62,110 nt of DNA. It comes from Nitrospira sp. Its GTDB lineage: Bacteria; Nitrospirota; Nitrospiria; Nitrospirales; Nitrospiraceae. Below the pieces are notes generated by a model that saw nothing but the letters and a program-made list of their open reading frames with translations, ran no database searches and was not told where the DNA came from. Shown here in pieces: positions 8,012 to 16,588 of this stretch; the first letter of the stretch is position 1, and every line of letters begins with the position of its first letter. The position numbers and the translations under genes were made by a program. The DNA is taken from assembly GCA_016873495.1 (NCBI GenBank), contig VGXC01000020.1, positions 1 through 62,110 of the forward strand, in the 5' to 3' direction.

Positions 8012-8617
8012 TTATAGAATTGACGGATCGGGAGGATAGTTCAGGCAGAGAAGGTCTGTCAGGCTTCCACGAACCTCGATCGCCGTCAGCGCTGCGTGGC
8101 TGATGCACACCTGTCGTATGGTGGCCAGATCCAGCTTGAGGTAATGGGCCAGAATCGTGCGCAAGACGTCGGCATGGGACACAAATAGGAGCGGGCCTTC
8201 CGGTTGGCTTGCGCAGGCCCGTTCCACCGCGGCTATGGCGCGGGCTTGTACCTCACGCAATGTTTCGCCGCCCGGCGGACGGGCTTCGTGAGGCTTGCGG
8301 TATAAGTCCCGACGAATGATCTGATCGGTAAGATCTTTCCAGTAGAGCCCTTCCCAGTGGCCCACGCCGATCTCGGTCAGCCCGCGGTCGATTGTCACCG
8401 GAACGTTCACCGCCGCGGTGAGGATCTCCGCGGTTTGCCGCGCCCGTGCAACCGGGCTTGAGTGAATTGCCCGGATCGGGCGACCAATCAACAAACTCGC
8501 CAGCCGTTGGGCTTGTGCCAAACCTTCCTGATTCAGGGGCACGGGCCGCGCGCCCATGATTTGCCCGCTTCGGTTCCAGTCGGTCTCTCCGTGTCGCACC
8601 AGCAATATCGTCGGCAT
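8012..8617 (-). CDS. Histidine phosphatase family protein
   Basis: This belongs to the phosphoglycerate mutase/CobC-like superfamily. The catalytic RHG motif is in LLVRHGETDWNRSG (H9), with the second Arg in SSPVARARQTAE, a Glu in LTEIGVGHWEGL and the late His in LLFVSHADVLR. Its 201 aa is typical of alpha-ribazole phosphatase and of broad sugar-phosphate phosphatases. No cobalamin genes lie nearby, so CobC is not assigned. It begins 19 bp after the stop of the upstream propeller lipoprotein gene on the same strand and is probably co-transcribed with it. Confidence 0.88.
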   Translation of the reverse strand: MPTILLVRHGETDWNRSGQIMGARPVPLNQEGLAQAQRLASLLIGRPIRAIHSSPVARARQTAEILTAAVNVPVTIDRGLTEIGVGHWEGLYWKDLTDQIIRRDLYRKPHEARPPGGETLREVQARAIAAVERACASQPEGPLLFVSHADVLRTILAHYLKLDLATIRQVCISHAALTAIEVRGSLTDLLCLNYPPDPSIL

Positions 8618-8636
8618 AATGATCGTCAGGAGTCGG

Positions 8637-9725
8637 TCAGGCCCCTGCTGGAGGGGACGCTGATTTGTCCGCGATGTGCACGCGGGTCCAGCTTCTGGCT
8701 CCGTCGCGGCTCCGGTACAGTCCGCTCCCGTTCGTTCCCAGGTAGAGGGTCTGCGGGTCTTGCGGACTCATTACGATGGTTCGGACGTTGAGCGTTTCCA
8801 GTCCTTCGTTCATCGCCTGCCAGGTCCGGCCCCTGTCCAGACTCTTGTGGATGCCGGACCGGCCTCCTGCATACAAGACCGACGGATTCACCGGGTCAAT
8901 CAAGAGGCTGCTGATGTACTGATCGGCCAGGGACTGCCCGATACGGGTCCAGGCATCGCCCCGATCGGCGCTCATAAAAAGACCATTGTTGGTCCCGGCA
9001 TAGACCGTGTCGGGCGTTTTCGGATCGATGGCGATGGTGCTGACCCCGAGGGAGAGTGAAGCATCCAAAATTTCCGAGGGGATCAGCCCATTGTTCACCT
9101 TCTGCCACGATGCCGTGCCGTCCAGGCTTCGGTAGGCACCGCCGGATGTGCCGGCGTAGAAGACATTGGGTCTGGTGGGGTCCATCGTGAGCGTGAACAC
9201 GATATGGACTTCCTTCATGCCGGCCATCCGCTCGTCCCAGAGACGCCCGCCGTCCGTGCTGCGAAAGACTCCCACCGTTGTGGCTGCATAGACGGTTTCG
9301 GTGTCCCGTGCATCGAACACAAACCGGTTCACCACGGACACATGCTCCTTCAGCCCCGCGTTATGTGCGATCCAGCGCTGGCCTCCGTCGGGGCTTTTGT
9401 AGACGGCGTCTCCCATTGTCCCTGCATAGACCGAGGCCGGATGTGCCGGGTCCAGCGCGAGCGAGAGGACTCGGTAGGAGCTGAGGTCCGTGGCCATTCG
9501 TTCCCAGGAGGCACCGCCGTCGCGAGTTTTATACACGGACTCATTGGTGGCCACATAGAGGATGTTGGCATTGGTAGGGTGCAGCGCGATCGAGACGATG
9601 GCGTCGCTCTGCTTGCTGCAGGCGGGTAGCCACCCTAGGGCGAGTAGGACCAACAGTCCCAATATCCGTCGGAACGTTGCGTATGCAGCCGGTGGCGGCC
9701 ATGCGGGGACTGACAGGATCAGCAT
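8637..9725 (-). CDS. BNR/sortilin-type beta-propeller lipoprotein
   Basis: The 362-aa exported protein has a lipobox-like LGWLPACSK, lipidated Cys near residue 36. The remainder is at least seven repeats of a VYAG/TNxGVYxSxDGGxSWxxx unit, the Asp-box pattern of BNR/sortilin propellers (examples YKTRDGGASWE, YKSPDGGQRW, FRSTDGGRLWDE, FMSADRGDAW, YRSRDGARSW). Such propellers bind ligands or partners; Ycf48/HCF136-type members assist membrane-complex assembly. No catalytic site is visible. It lies 19 bp upstream of the phosphatase gene. Function not assignable. Confidence 0.85.
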   Translation of the reverse strand: MLILSVPAWPPPAAYATFRRILGLLVLLALGWLPACSKQSDAIVSIALHPTNANILYVATNESVYKTRDGGASWERMATDLSSYRVLSLALDPAHPASVYAGTMGDAVYKSPDGGQRWIAHNAGLKEHVSVVNRFVFDARDTETVYAATTVGVFRSTDGGRLWDERMAGMKEVHIVFTLTMDPTRPNVFYAGTSGGAYRSLDGTASWQKVNNGLIPSEILDASLSLGVSTIAIDPKTPDTVYAGTNNGLFMSADRGDAWTRIGQSLADQYISSLLIDPVNPSVLYAGGRSGIHKSLDRGRTWQAMNEGLETLNVRTIVMSPQDPQTLYLGTNGSGLYRSRDGARSWTRVHIADKSASPPAGA

Positions 9726-9825
9726 GTCGGCGACCGTGCCATACGACCGGCAAACGAGTCAAGCGCGGGAGCTGGGCGATGACCCGGTCCGGCGACGTGG
9801 CGCAAGCGGTCTGTGCAGGGAAGTT

Positions 9826-11028
9826 TCAGAGGCGTTGTCGAAAACGTTCGGCGTAGCCCGTCAGCTCTACGTATCCCGCTCCCGCGAGTGGAACGCCTCG
9901 TTGAGTGCCAGAGATCCGGGCGGCCCCTTCCCAGTAGGTCACCTGGGTGCTGCGGGCGGTGCGCAGCTCCTGGTCGGGGAGCTCCGGGGTCACCTCCAGC
10001 ATCAGGTCCGCCGATGGAATCGCGATCTTCCATTGAGCCGGATAGCGGGCTCCGCTGAGCCGACTTGTCCAGGACTCCAAGGTCTCCATGCGGATGTCCG
10101 ATGCCGCCAATCCCTGCACCCGCCCGTCCGGAAGAATCAGGCTTCCGCTGGAGGCGGGATCGATGGTGCCGTCGGCCAGGCGCAGCCGGTAGAGCATCAC
10201 TTCCATCCGGTTGTCCAACTGGAGGCTGAACCAATCCCAGCCGACCTGGTTTGCGCCAAGGTCGCCGGAGCCGAACTCGTGGTCCATCCAACTCAATCCG
10301 GTGACCGGCAGGGTCTCCCCCGCGACGATGATGGTGCCTGATGTCGCCAAGCGAGTCAGTGAGTAATAATGGGAGGCCTGCTCAGGCGCGGCTCCTTTGC
10401 GGCTGACACCGTCTTGGCCGTGAATGACGGGCGGTTTCTCGGACGCCACCGTCAAATCCAGTGTAAAATCGTCTCCGGTAGCCTGGAGATGATGGCGATG
10501 CGGTTCGGCAGGCGCAGCGTCGACCTTCCAGCGGTCGATCCAGACTCGGAGTCGCCCACGCTCGGCTCCCGCCTTGCCGAGGCCGGCCCGGCTCAGTTTT
10601 TCGGCATAGGAAAACCGGGAGCGATCGAGATCGGTCAGGGCCACGTGGGCCAAGTAGAGATGACGGATCGCCCAGCGGGACGGATTCTTCCGGGCCTCCT
10701 CATGTGTGACCCCTCGTCGGAAAAACGTCAGTTGATAGCCGAACCGGCGCCCGCTCTTGGTGGAGAGATGGCCGGTGTAGTACCACCATTCCGTGCGAAA
10801 CTCTTCATGAGCCCCATGGTCGTGTGGAAATCGATAGACATATCCAGGCAGAGGATGGCGGTAGGCTTCCTGCGCGGACGGGTCCGCAAGGACCGTCGCA
10901 GGGCCTGATGCCGGGATGGTCAGCAGGATGCCGGTCACGAGGCAGGCAAGGAACGGCCGCCAACCAGCCCGATCTCGGGTAACTGGGGGGGAGGAATGTG
11001 ACAGACACACCTCACTCTGATCGGGCAC
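9826..11028 (-). CDS. CrtC/AttH-like lipocalin-domain exported protein
   Basis: The 400-aa product has a signal segment (about 22-48, PFLACLVTGILLTIPASGPA) and two lipocalin-like halves typical of the carotenoid 1,2-hydratase/AttH family. Signature pieces are EFRTEWWYYTGHL near residue 80, YQLTFFRRG, and the second-half GLSWMDHEFGSGDLG plus GWDWFSLQLDN. True CrtC hydrates acyclic carotenoids, but many such homologues sit with lipid or ABC exporters. No carotenoid genes are present here, so the substrate is open. The start is GTG; a second in-frame GTG lies at 11010. The gap 9726-9825 holds nothing recognisable. Confidence 0.82.
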   Translation of the reverse strand: MPDQSEVCLSHSSPPVTRDRAGWRPFLACLVTGILLTIPASGPATVLADPSAQEAYRHPLPGYVYRFPHDHGAHEEFRTEWWYYTGHLSTKSGRRFGYQLTFFRRGVTHEEARKNPSRWAIRHLYLAHVALTDLDRSRFSYAEKLSRAGLGKAGAERGRLRVWIDRWKVDAAPAEPHRHHLQATGDDFTLDLTVASEKPPVIHGQDGVSRKGAAPEQASHYYSLTRLATSGTIIVAGETLPVTGLSWMDHEFGSGDLGANQVGWDWFSLQLDNRMEVMLYRLRLADGTIDPASSGSLILPDGRVQGLAASDIRMETLESWTSRLSGARYPAQWKIAIPSADLMLEVTPELPDQELRTARSTQVTYWEGAARISGTQRGVPLAGAGYVELTGYAERFRQRL

Positions 11029-11163
11029 AATCCGACAAGGCTCGGTGAGTGAACCCGTCGGCGTACGCGAGGCTTATAACATGCGACGCACGACCGCGCA
11101 AATCTCCAGTGTTGAAGAGGGTTTTCTGCCTCTCGATGAGCGTGCCGTGTGCCGGTGCCGCTG

Positions 11164-11193
11164 TTGACTTTGCAAACAGCCTTCGGCTATCGT
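11164..11193 (+). promoter_or_regulatory. Promoter giving a possibly leaderless transcript
   Basis: TTGACT (11164-11169) and TATCGT (11188-11193) are 18 bp apart. The expected transcription start falls at about 11199-11200, which is the ATG of the Lon-N protein. No ribosome site with usable spacing exists, so the mRNA may be leaderless. Confidence 0.45.
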
Positions 11194-11198
11194 GAGGC

Positions 11199-11873
11199 AT
11201 GTCAATCGATCCGGGGCGCGCCCCCTCCGGCGAGGATGCGGAGTTTCATGTGCCGGAACACATCCCAATCTTCCCTCTTCCCAACGTCGTTTTTTTTCCT
11301 AAAACCTACCTGCCGCTGCACATCTTTGAGCCTCGTTACCGCGAGATGATCACCGACGCGGTGGCCGGGGGCCAATGCGTCGGGATGGTGCTGCTAAAGG
11401 AGGGCTGGGAGGACGATTATTACGGGCACCCACCGATTTTCGACATGGGCTGTGTCGGGCGGCTGGTGAGTGTACAGCCGTTGCCCGATGGCCGGTTCAA
11501 CATTCTGTTACAGGGCTTGCATCGGTTTGAGATCTGTGAGCAGTTGTATGACAAAAGTTATCGGCAGGCCAGGGTCCGGCTCAAACCGAACGAAGGCGCG
11601 GTGAGCCTGGAACCGGCCATCCGAACGGTATTGGTTCGGCTTCTGGACAGCTACCTGAGCACGAGCGACGAGGGGCGTCAGTGGAAAGGGTTGTTACGCC
11701 AAGCGACGGACGATGAGGTGCTGGTCAACAGTCTGGCCAGCTATCTCGATCTGACCCCGGTCGAAAAGCAGTTTTTGATGGAGGCAGACAGCCTGCATCA
11801 GCGGGCCCGCCGTCTCAACGATCTGCTGGAGTTCAAGCTACAGGACCATGGCGGTGTGAAAGGTTGGGGATGA
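11199..11873 (+). CDS. Lon N-terminal (substrate-binding) domain protein
   Basis: This 224-aa protein has only the LON substrate-binding (PUA-like) domain found at the N-terminus of Lon protease. HIPIFPLPNVVFFPKTYLPL and IFEPRYREM open the domain, and a helical bundle follows (about 150-215). It has no ATPase or protease part. Such standalone proteins are widespread and poorly characterised; some act in proteolysis or stress. Its stop overlaps the ABC ATPase start by four bases (ATGA), so the two are translationally coupled. Confidence 0.88.
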   Translation: MSIDPGRAPSGEDAEFHVPEHIPIFPLPNVVFFPKTYLPLHIFEPRYREMITDAVAGGQCVGMVLLKEGWEDDYYGHPPIFDMGCVGRLVSVQPLPDGRFNILLQGLHRFEICEQLYDKSYRQARVRLKPNEGAVSLEPAIRTVLVRLLDSYLSTSDEGRQWKGLLRQATDDEVLVNSLASYLDLTPVEKQFLMEADSLHQRARRLNDLLEFKLQDHGGVKGWG

Positions 11874-12853
11874 TGGAGCAGTCGGTCGCCATTGACGTGT
11901 GCAAGGTGGGCAAGATGTATGACGGCGTTGCCGCCATCCAGGATCTCTCGTTCCAGGTGCGGACGGGGGAAGTCTTCGCCCTTCTGGGTCCCAATGGGGC
12001 CGGAAAAAGCACGACCCTGCGGATCTTGATCACCCTCCTGCGCCCGACCTCCGGCCAGGCAACGGTGCTGGGGTATGATGTCGTTCGGGACGCGGATCGC
12101 GTGCGCCGGCTGATCGGCTACGTGCCCCAAGAGCGGGCCATCGATCGCTTTCTCACCGGGCGCGAACATCTGCTGCTGCTGGGCGACTTGTACCATTTGT
12201 CCAAGGAGGAAAGCCTTCGCCGTATTGCGGAACTGCTCAAGCTGGTGGATTTGGAGGGCAAGGCGGATCAGCCGGCCAAGACTTATTCGGGCGGGATGAA
12301 GCGGAAGTTGGACATCGCTTGCGGACTGTTGCCGAATCCCAAAATCCTTTTCTTGGACGAACCGACGTTGGGATTGGACGTCCAGAGCCGCCTCCGCATC
12401 TGGGACTATGTCCGACAACTGCGGACCAAGGGCATCACCGTCGTCATGACGACCAACTATCTCGACGAGGCCGACCAGCTGTGCGATCGGCTGGCCATCA
12501 TCGATGAGGGGCATATCAAGGCGCTCGGTCCACCGACAGAGTTGAAGACGGGCCTGGGCGGGGACATCGTGTCCGTGACCGTCGGTTCGGCGGCGCTGGC
12601 ACGGGTGGAGCCGTTGGCTTCTGCGCTCAAGGGTCTTCCCTTCATTCGAGCGGTCAGCACCAAGCCGACGGGGCTGGACATCAGGGTGGAATCTCCCGAA
12701 AAGGCGTTGCCGGCCATCTTGGAGGCGGCCAACCGCCTGTCCTGTCCTGTGGAATTTATCGAGTACCACCGGCCCAGGCTGGACGATGTCTTCGTGGCCC
12801 ACACGGGCCATGCCATCCGCGAGGAATTCCCCGCAGCCGAGGAAGAGGCGTAG
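11870..12853 (+). CDS. ABC transporter ATP-binding protein (ABC-2/DrrA type)
   Basis: This is the cytosolic ATPase of an ABC-2 exporter. Walker A GPNGAGKS (about 42-49), signature SGGMKRKLDIA, Walker B ILFLDEPTLGLD and switch His region VVMTTNYLDEA (the usual switch His replaced by Asn) are present. A C-terminal extension of about 90 residues (DUF4162-like) fits the DrrA/NodI group. The chosen ATG at 11870 follows AAGG by six bases; TTG 11864 and ATG 11873 are alternatives. The permease gene follows after 4 bp. The likely role is export of a drug, lipid or polysaccharide. Confidence 0.93.
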   Translation: MMEQSVAIDVCKVGKMYDGVAAIQDLSFQVRTGEVFALLGPNGAGKSTTLRILITLLRPTSGQATVLGYDVVRDADRVRRLIGYVPQERAIDRFLTGREHLLLLGDLYHLSKEESLRRIAELLKLVDLEGKADQPAKTYSGGMKRKLDIACGLLPNPKILFLDEPTLGLDVQSRLRIWDYVRQLRTKGITVVMTTNYLDEADQLCDRLAIIDEGHIKALGPPTELKTGLGGDIVSVTVGSAALARVEPLASALKGLPFIRAVSTKPTGLDIRVESPEKALPAILEAANRLSCPVEFIEYHRPRLDDVFVAHTGHAIREEFPAAEEEA

Positions 12854-12857
12854 CTTC

Positions 12858-13637
12858 ATGAACGAATACCGACAGGAAATTGCCGCGCTCACGATGCGCT
12901 GGGTCCGCCGGCTGAGCCGCGAAAAGTTCAGCATGTTGTTCACGCTGATCCAGCCGATGCTGTTCTGGTTGATTTTTTTCGGCAACCTCTTTCAGCGCGC
13001 CGCCGACGTACAGGTGGTGCAGGCGCCCAATTACATCAGCTTCCTCACGGCGGGCGTGGTGGTGATGACGGTGCTCAACAACGGATTGGCGGGAGGGGTG
13101 GACCTGCTGTTCGACAAGGAAAACGGGTTTCTGGAACGGCTGATGTCCACGCCCATCCACCGGACCTCCGTGATCCTGAGCCGGTTTCTCTTCGTGACGA
13201 CGGTGACCTCGCTGCAAGTCTTGGTGATTCTGGGGGTGGCCTTCCTGTTCGGCGTTACGCCGGCAACCGGCTTCTTCGGTGTGGCGGTGATCCTGCTCAT
13301 CGGGATGCTGTTCGGCGTGGGGCTGACGGCCATTTCGATGGCCATGGCCTTCTCGGTCAAAAGCCACGGGGATTTCTTCTCCGTGCTGGGCTTTCTCTCC
13401 CTGCCCATGATTTTTCTCAGCTCGGCTTTGGTTCCGCTGTCCGCCATGCCCAAGTTCATGGCCATGCTGGCGGTGCTTAATCCGATGACTTGGGCCATCG
13501 ACGCTATCAGACCGTTGATTCTGACCGGATGGGCGGACGCCCTCCGGCCGCTGGCCATCGTGGTGCTGATCATGCTGGCCTTCGACGCCTTGTGCCTGTA
13601 CGGGAGCGCGAAGGCCTTTCGCCGCGCTATCGGATGA
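12858..13637 (+). CDS. ABC-2 type transporter permease
   Basis: This is a 259-aa integral membrane protein with about six helices, of ABC2_membrane type. It starts MNEYRQEIAALTMRWVRRLSREK, and the conserved family segment FDKENGFLERLMSTPIHRTSVILSR lies near residues 88-112. The end NPMTWAIDAIRPLILTG is also typical of DrrB-like permeases. It lies 4 bp after its ATPase and forms an exporter with it. A longer in-frame extension into the ATPase gene was rejected as unconserved. Substrate unknown. Confidence 0.92.
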   Translation: MNEYRQEIAALTMRWVRRLSREKFSMLFTLIQPMLFWLIFFGNLFQRAADVQVVQAPNYISFLTAGVVVMTVLNNGLAGGVDLLFDKENGFLERLMSTPIHRTSVILSRFLFVTTVTSLQVLVILGVAFLFGVTPATGFFGVAVILLIGMLFGVGLTAISMAMAFSVKSHGDFFSVLGFLSLPMIFLSSALVPLSAMPKFMAMLAVLNPMTWAIDAIRPLILTGWADALRPLAIVVLIMLAFDALCLYGSAKAFRRAIG

Positions 13638-13681
13638 CGGAAGAACCTGTGCCGCATGGCGCGCGCCTCGTGACAGGTTAG

Positions 13682-14605
13682 ATGGCCGACGAATATCAAG
13701 CGACGAGAAGCGAACGACGTACGATGCCGACCGGCGAGAGCCAAATAAAAGCGCTGATCCGGCTCCTGTCCGACGAGAACGACCGGGTCGTCAAGACGAT
13801 CACCGGCAAACTCATCGAGATCGGCGACTCGGCCGTGCCCCTGCTTCAAGAAGCCGAGATCGAGCAGCCGGAGATGGCCAAGCGCATCGAAGGGGTGCTC
13901 GATGAGATCCGAGGGAAGCGGCTGGAGGACGAACTCCAGGCGCTCGTCTCCGCGTCGGACGACCAGGTGGATCTGGAAACCGGCGCCTTCCTCATCGCCC
14001 GGTACGCCTACCCCAACCTGGATGTGCCGACCTACCGGGCCCAGCTCGATACCCTGGCGGCCGAGGTGCGCGAGCGGATGGGCTTGCGGGTCTCCGGCGA
14101 AGAGGCGGTGAAGACGCTCGGCCGGTACTTGTTCGTCGAACAGGGCTTCCGCGGCAATACCAGGAACTACTATGAAACGGACAATAGCTATCTGAACCGG
14201 GTGCTCGACCGGCGGACGGGGATTCCGATCAGCCTGTCTCTGGTCTATCTGCTCATCGGGCTGCGCTTGGGACTCCCCTTGGCGGGGGTGGGCATGCCGG
14301 GGCATTTCCTGGTCAAGCACGAGTCGGAACGGTACAAAGTGTTCGTGGACTGTTTCAACGGGGGCGCGCTGCTGACCGAGAAGGACTGTGCCCGCTTCTT
14401 AATGCAGGCGGGGTATGGATTTGAAGAGCGCTACCTGGCCAAGAGTCCGTCCAGGGCCATTCTGGTCCGAACCCTCAAGAACCTGATCGCCATCTACCAC
14501 AAATTAGATGACACGGTGAAAGAGACGCGGTTGACCCGATTCATCGAGGTGTTGGATGGGAGGTCCAAGGGGGTAGAGGATCAGGATGAGGGATGCGGGT
14601 CATAA
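13682..14605 (+). CDS. SirB1/transglutaminase-like protein with HEAT-like N-terminus
   Basis: This 307-aa protein has a short alpha-helical repeat region (about 20-90, LIRLLSDENDRVVKTITGKLIEI) then a Transglut_core2 (SirB1) domain (about 95-285). The domain shows YLFVEQGFRGN, NSYLNRVLDRRTGIPISLSLVYLLIGLRLGL and GVGMPGHFLVKH. The catalytic Cys of active transglutaminases appears lost, as in other SirB1 proteins. The ATG at 13682 overlaps a TAG; a second start 14 codons later is possible. It lies downstream of the ABC exporter and may be read through from it. Function unknown. Confidence 0.85.
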   Translation: MADEYQATRSERRTMPTGESQIKALIRLLSDENDRVVKTITGKLIEIGDSAVPLLQEAEIEQPEMAKRIEGVLDEIRGKRLEDELQALVSASDDQVDLETGAFLIARYAYPNLDVPTYRAQLDTLAAEVRERMGLRVSGEEAVKTLGRYLFVEQGFRGNTRNYYETDNSYLNRVLDRRTGIPISLSLVYLLIGLRLGLPLAGVGMPGHFLVKHESERYKVFVDCFNGGALLTEKDCARFLMQAGYGFEERYLAKSPSRAILVRTLKNLIAIYHKLDDTVKETRLTRFIEVLDGRSKGVEDQDEGCGS

Positions 14606-14656
14606 TGCCCGTCTACGTTCGGAGCTGGCCGGCATAGCCGCCCCACCGATTCTGCT

Positions 14657-15409
14657 TCACAGGCGCACCGTCATCAAGTCACGGCCCACCGTAATCCGGC
14701 CGTCGAACCGGCGTCCGGCCTGCCGTTCGACGTCGTAGTGTTCGGCGATCGGATAAAAGTGCGACAGGATCAGACGCTTGACGCCTGCCTCCTGCGCCAC
14801 CCGCCCACAGTCTCCCGCGTGCATGTGGCCGGCGCCTGGGCGGGTCTCGGGAAAAGAGCAATCGAGCACGGCCATATCCGCATTCCGGCAGAGCGCGAGC
14901 AGCCCGGCGCAGTACATCGCATCGCCCGAGTAGACCAGCGTCTTCTTGCCATAACACACTCGATACCCTAGGCAGTGCAACCGGGGACTGTGCGCGACGG
15001 TATGCGCGAGAATCCGCGTTTGGCCGATGCGAAAGCTCCGGTCGGTCACTTCGCGGATCGTGGTGCGGAACGGAGCGGTTTCGAACCCGGGGAAGGTTTT
15101 CAACACGACGCCGAACAGCCGTTTGGTGCCGCGCGGGCCGATGATCGTCAGGTCGCTGCGTCTGCCGACATGCTTGGCATGGTAGACCGCATCGAAGAAA
15201 AATGGAATAAAGTCTGCGAAGTGGTCGGCGTGGAAATGCGAAAACAGGATATGGGTGATCCGATGCCGATCCACGCCGGTCTTGATGAGATTCATGAGCG
15301 TGCGGGGGCCAAAATCCATCAAGAATATCCGGTCCGTTCGGACCAGGTACCCGGCCGCCGCGCGGGTGGGATGGACATTGGTGCCGGAGCCCAGAATGGT
15401 CAGGCGCAT
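14657..15409 (-). CDS. MBL-fold metallohydrolase (RNase Z-like)
   Basis: This is a metallo-beta-lactamase-fold enzyme of 250 aa. LTILGSGTNVHPTR opens the fold and the metal motif HFHADH follows (SHFHADHFADF). Later ligands are in AHTVAHSP, VYSGDAMY and LSHFYPIAEHYD. It resembles RNase Z/arylsulfatase-type family members that lack the tRNA exosite. The ATG at 15409 overlaps the stop of the nitroreductase gene (TGATG), giving tight coupling; an upstream in-frame start would overlap further. It is the last gene of a MarR-nitroreductase-MBL operon, suggesting a detoxification unit. Substrate unknown. Confidence 0.9.
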   Translation of the reverse strand: MRLTILGSGTNVHPTRAAAGYLVRTDRIFLMDFGPRTLMNLIKTGVDRHRITHILFSHFHADHFADFIPFFFDAVYHAKHVGRRSDLTIIGPRGTKRLFGVVLKTFPGFETAPFRTTIREVTDRSFRIGQTRILAHTVAHSPRLHCLGYRVCYGKKTLVYSGDAMYCAGLLALCRNADMAVLDCSFPETRPGAGHMHAGDCGRVAQEAGVKRLILSHFYPIAEHYDVERQAGRRFDGRITVGRDLMTVRL

Positions 15410-16008
15410 CACGCGAGCGGAGACCGCTGTCCCCATCGGCCGCTGAAGACGAACGCACCGATCGGCTCGCGGGTGCGCATCGCCGATTCGCGCTCTCGCA
15501 AATCGTCCGGCAGCGTGGCCGGATCACCGGGATATCCGAGGGCGATGGCGGTGACCGGCTCATGGTCGGCCGGGACCGCGTAGAGCTCCTTCACCTTCTC
15601 CGGGAAAAAGCCTGCCATCTGGTGCACGACCAGTCCCATCGCCGTGGCCTGGACGGTGAGGTTGGCGGCGGCCAGCCCGATGTCGTGAAACGCGTGGCGG
15701 TTGGGTTGCCGGCTGTCCTCGAAGTTCAGCCTGGCGACGGAGATCAACAGCACCGGTGCCTGCTTCACCCAACGGATGTTCCCTTCTCTCAGGCAGCTCA
15801 GGAGACGCTGGAACTCTCCCGGGTCGTCCTGTGTCGCGACCAGGAACGACCAGGGCTGGGCGTTATTGGAGGACGGCGCCCAGCGCGCCGCTTCGAGCAA
15901 GCATCGCAACGTCTCGGGTTCCACCCTCCGGCTGGAAAAGGCCCGTGGACTCCATCTTCGTTGAAGGATCTCGTGGATCGGATGGTCTGGATTCGCCGGC
16001 TTGTCCAT
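15409..16008 (-). CDS. Nitroreductase-family FMN oxidoreductase
   Basis: This 199-aa flavoprotein belongs to the NfsB/FRP superfamily. The FMN-binding RRWSPRAFSSRRV near the N-terminus and AARWAPSSNNAQPWSF (about 40-55) are diagnostic, and the closing ALGYPGDPATLPDDLRERE is common in nitroreductases. Members reduce nitro compounds, quinones or flavins with NAD(P)H. It lies 27 bp downstream of a MarR regulator and overlaps the MBL hydrolase gene, so it is probably under MarR control. It is not the BluB or iodotyrosine deiodinase type, judged by length and missing lid residues. Confidence 0.92.
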   Translation of the reverse strand: MDKPANPDHPIHEILQRRWSPRAFSSRRVEPETLRCLLEAARWAPSSNNAQPWSFLVATQDDPGEFQRLLSCLREGNIRWVKQAPVLLISVARLNFEDSRQPNRHAFHDIGLAAANLTVQATAMGLVVHQMAGFFPEKVKELYAVPADHEPVTAIALGYPGDPATLPDDLRERESAMRTREPIGAFVFSGRWGQRSPLA

Positions 16009-16035
16009 ACCAGGCCTCCTAGAATGCCTTGCGGC

Positions 16036-16524
16036 TCAGGCCTTTTTGCTCAGAAAGCTATCACGGATGCGGAGCAGCAAGGTTCGAAGCTGATCCGCAT
16101 CTTTTTTCGTCATGGCCCGCTCGAAGCGGGGACGCAAGAAGGAGATGTGGGCCGCAAAGGTCTTGCGGAATAGAGCCTCGCCTCTGCCCGTCAACTTGAT
16201 CTTCGTACACCGCCGGTCCCCGGTCACGGCATCGCGCAAGATGAGGTTCTTGGCTTCCAGCCGGTCCAGCACGCCGGTCAGCGTCCCCTTGGTGACCAGG
16301 GTGCGGGCGGACAATTCGGAACAGGTCAGCCCGTCCGTGTCGCCCAAGGTGGCAATGACGTCGAACTGGGACGGGGTCAAACGGAGGGACCGGATATGGC
16401 GATTGTCTTCCCGCCAGAAGGCCAGGTAGGCCTCGACCAGCGGTCGCACGACTTTCAGGTAGGGATCGTCTTGGAAATCAGGCAGTTCGGCCACGGGCTT
16501 GAGAGTAGTCCTAGTTAGGATCAT
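16036..16524 (-). CDS. MarR-family transcriptional regulator
   Basis: This is a winged-helix repressor of about 160 aa. The recognition region LTPSQFDVIATLGDTDGLTCSELSARTLVTKGTLTGVLDRLEAKNL and the wing Asp/Arg DRR (DAVTGDRRCTKIKLT) are canonical. It precedes the nitroreductase and MBL genes and probably represses the operon including itself. The ATG at 16524 and a TTG at 16530 both lie inside a promoter-like TTGACA-17-TACTCT. If that promoter is real the first codon must be the GTG at 16494, making a leaderless mRNA. The effector is unknown; phenolic or nitroaromatic compounds would suit the neighbours. Confidence 0.9.
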   Translation of the reverse strand: MILTRTTLKPVAELPDFQDDPYLKVVRPLVEAYLAFWREDNRHIRSLRLTPSQFDVIATLGDTDGLTCSELSARTLVTKGTLTGVLDRLEAKNLILRDAVTGDRRCTKIKLTGRGEALFRKTFAAHISFLRPRFERAMTKKDADQLRTLLLRIRDSFLSKKA

Positions 16525-16530
16525 TGTCAA
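16502..16530 (-). promoter_or_regulatory. Putative marR promoter with operator in the spacer
   Basis: Minus-strand TTGACA (16530-16525) and TACTCT (16507-16502) are 17 bp apart. The spacer contains TCCTAACTAGGA (16520-16509), a palindrome with 5-bp arms. This position suits MarR autorepression. The expected transcription start (about 16495) coincides with an in-frame GTG at 16494. Confidence 0.4.
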
Positions 16531-16588
16531 GGGGAAAGCTTCGGACGGGCCGTTGACGGCATCCTCGGCAACCCCCTATGATGCGCCG

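Noticed and set aside
13031-14320. 429-codon minus-strand frame over the ABC permease and SirB1 genes
   Set aside because: Covers two real plus-strand genes and their junction; composition is shadow-like.
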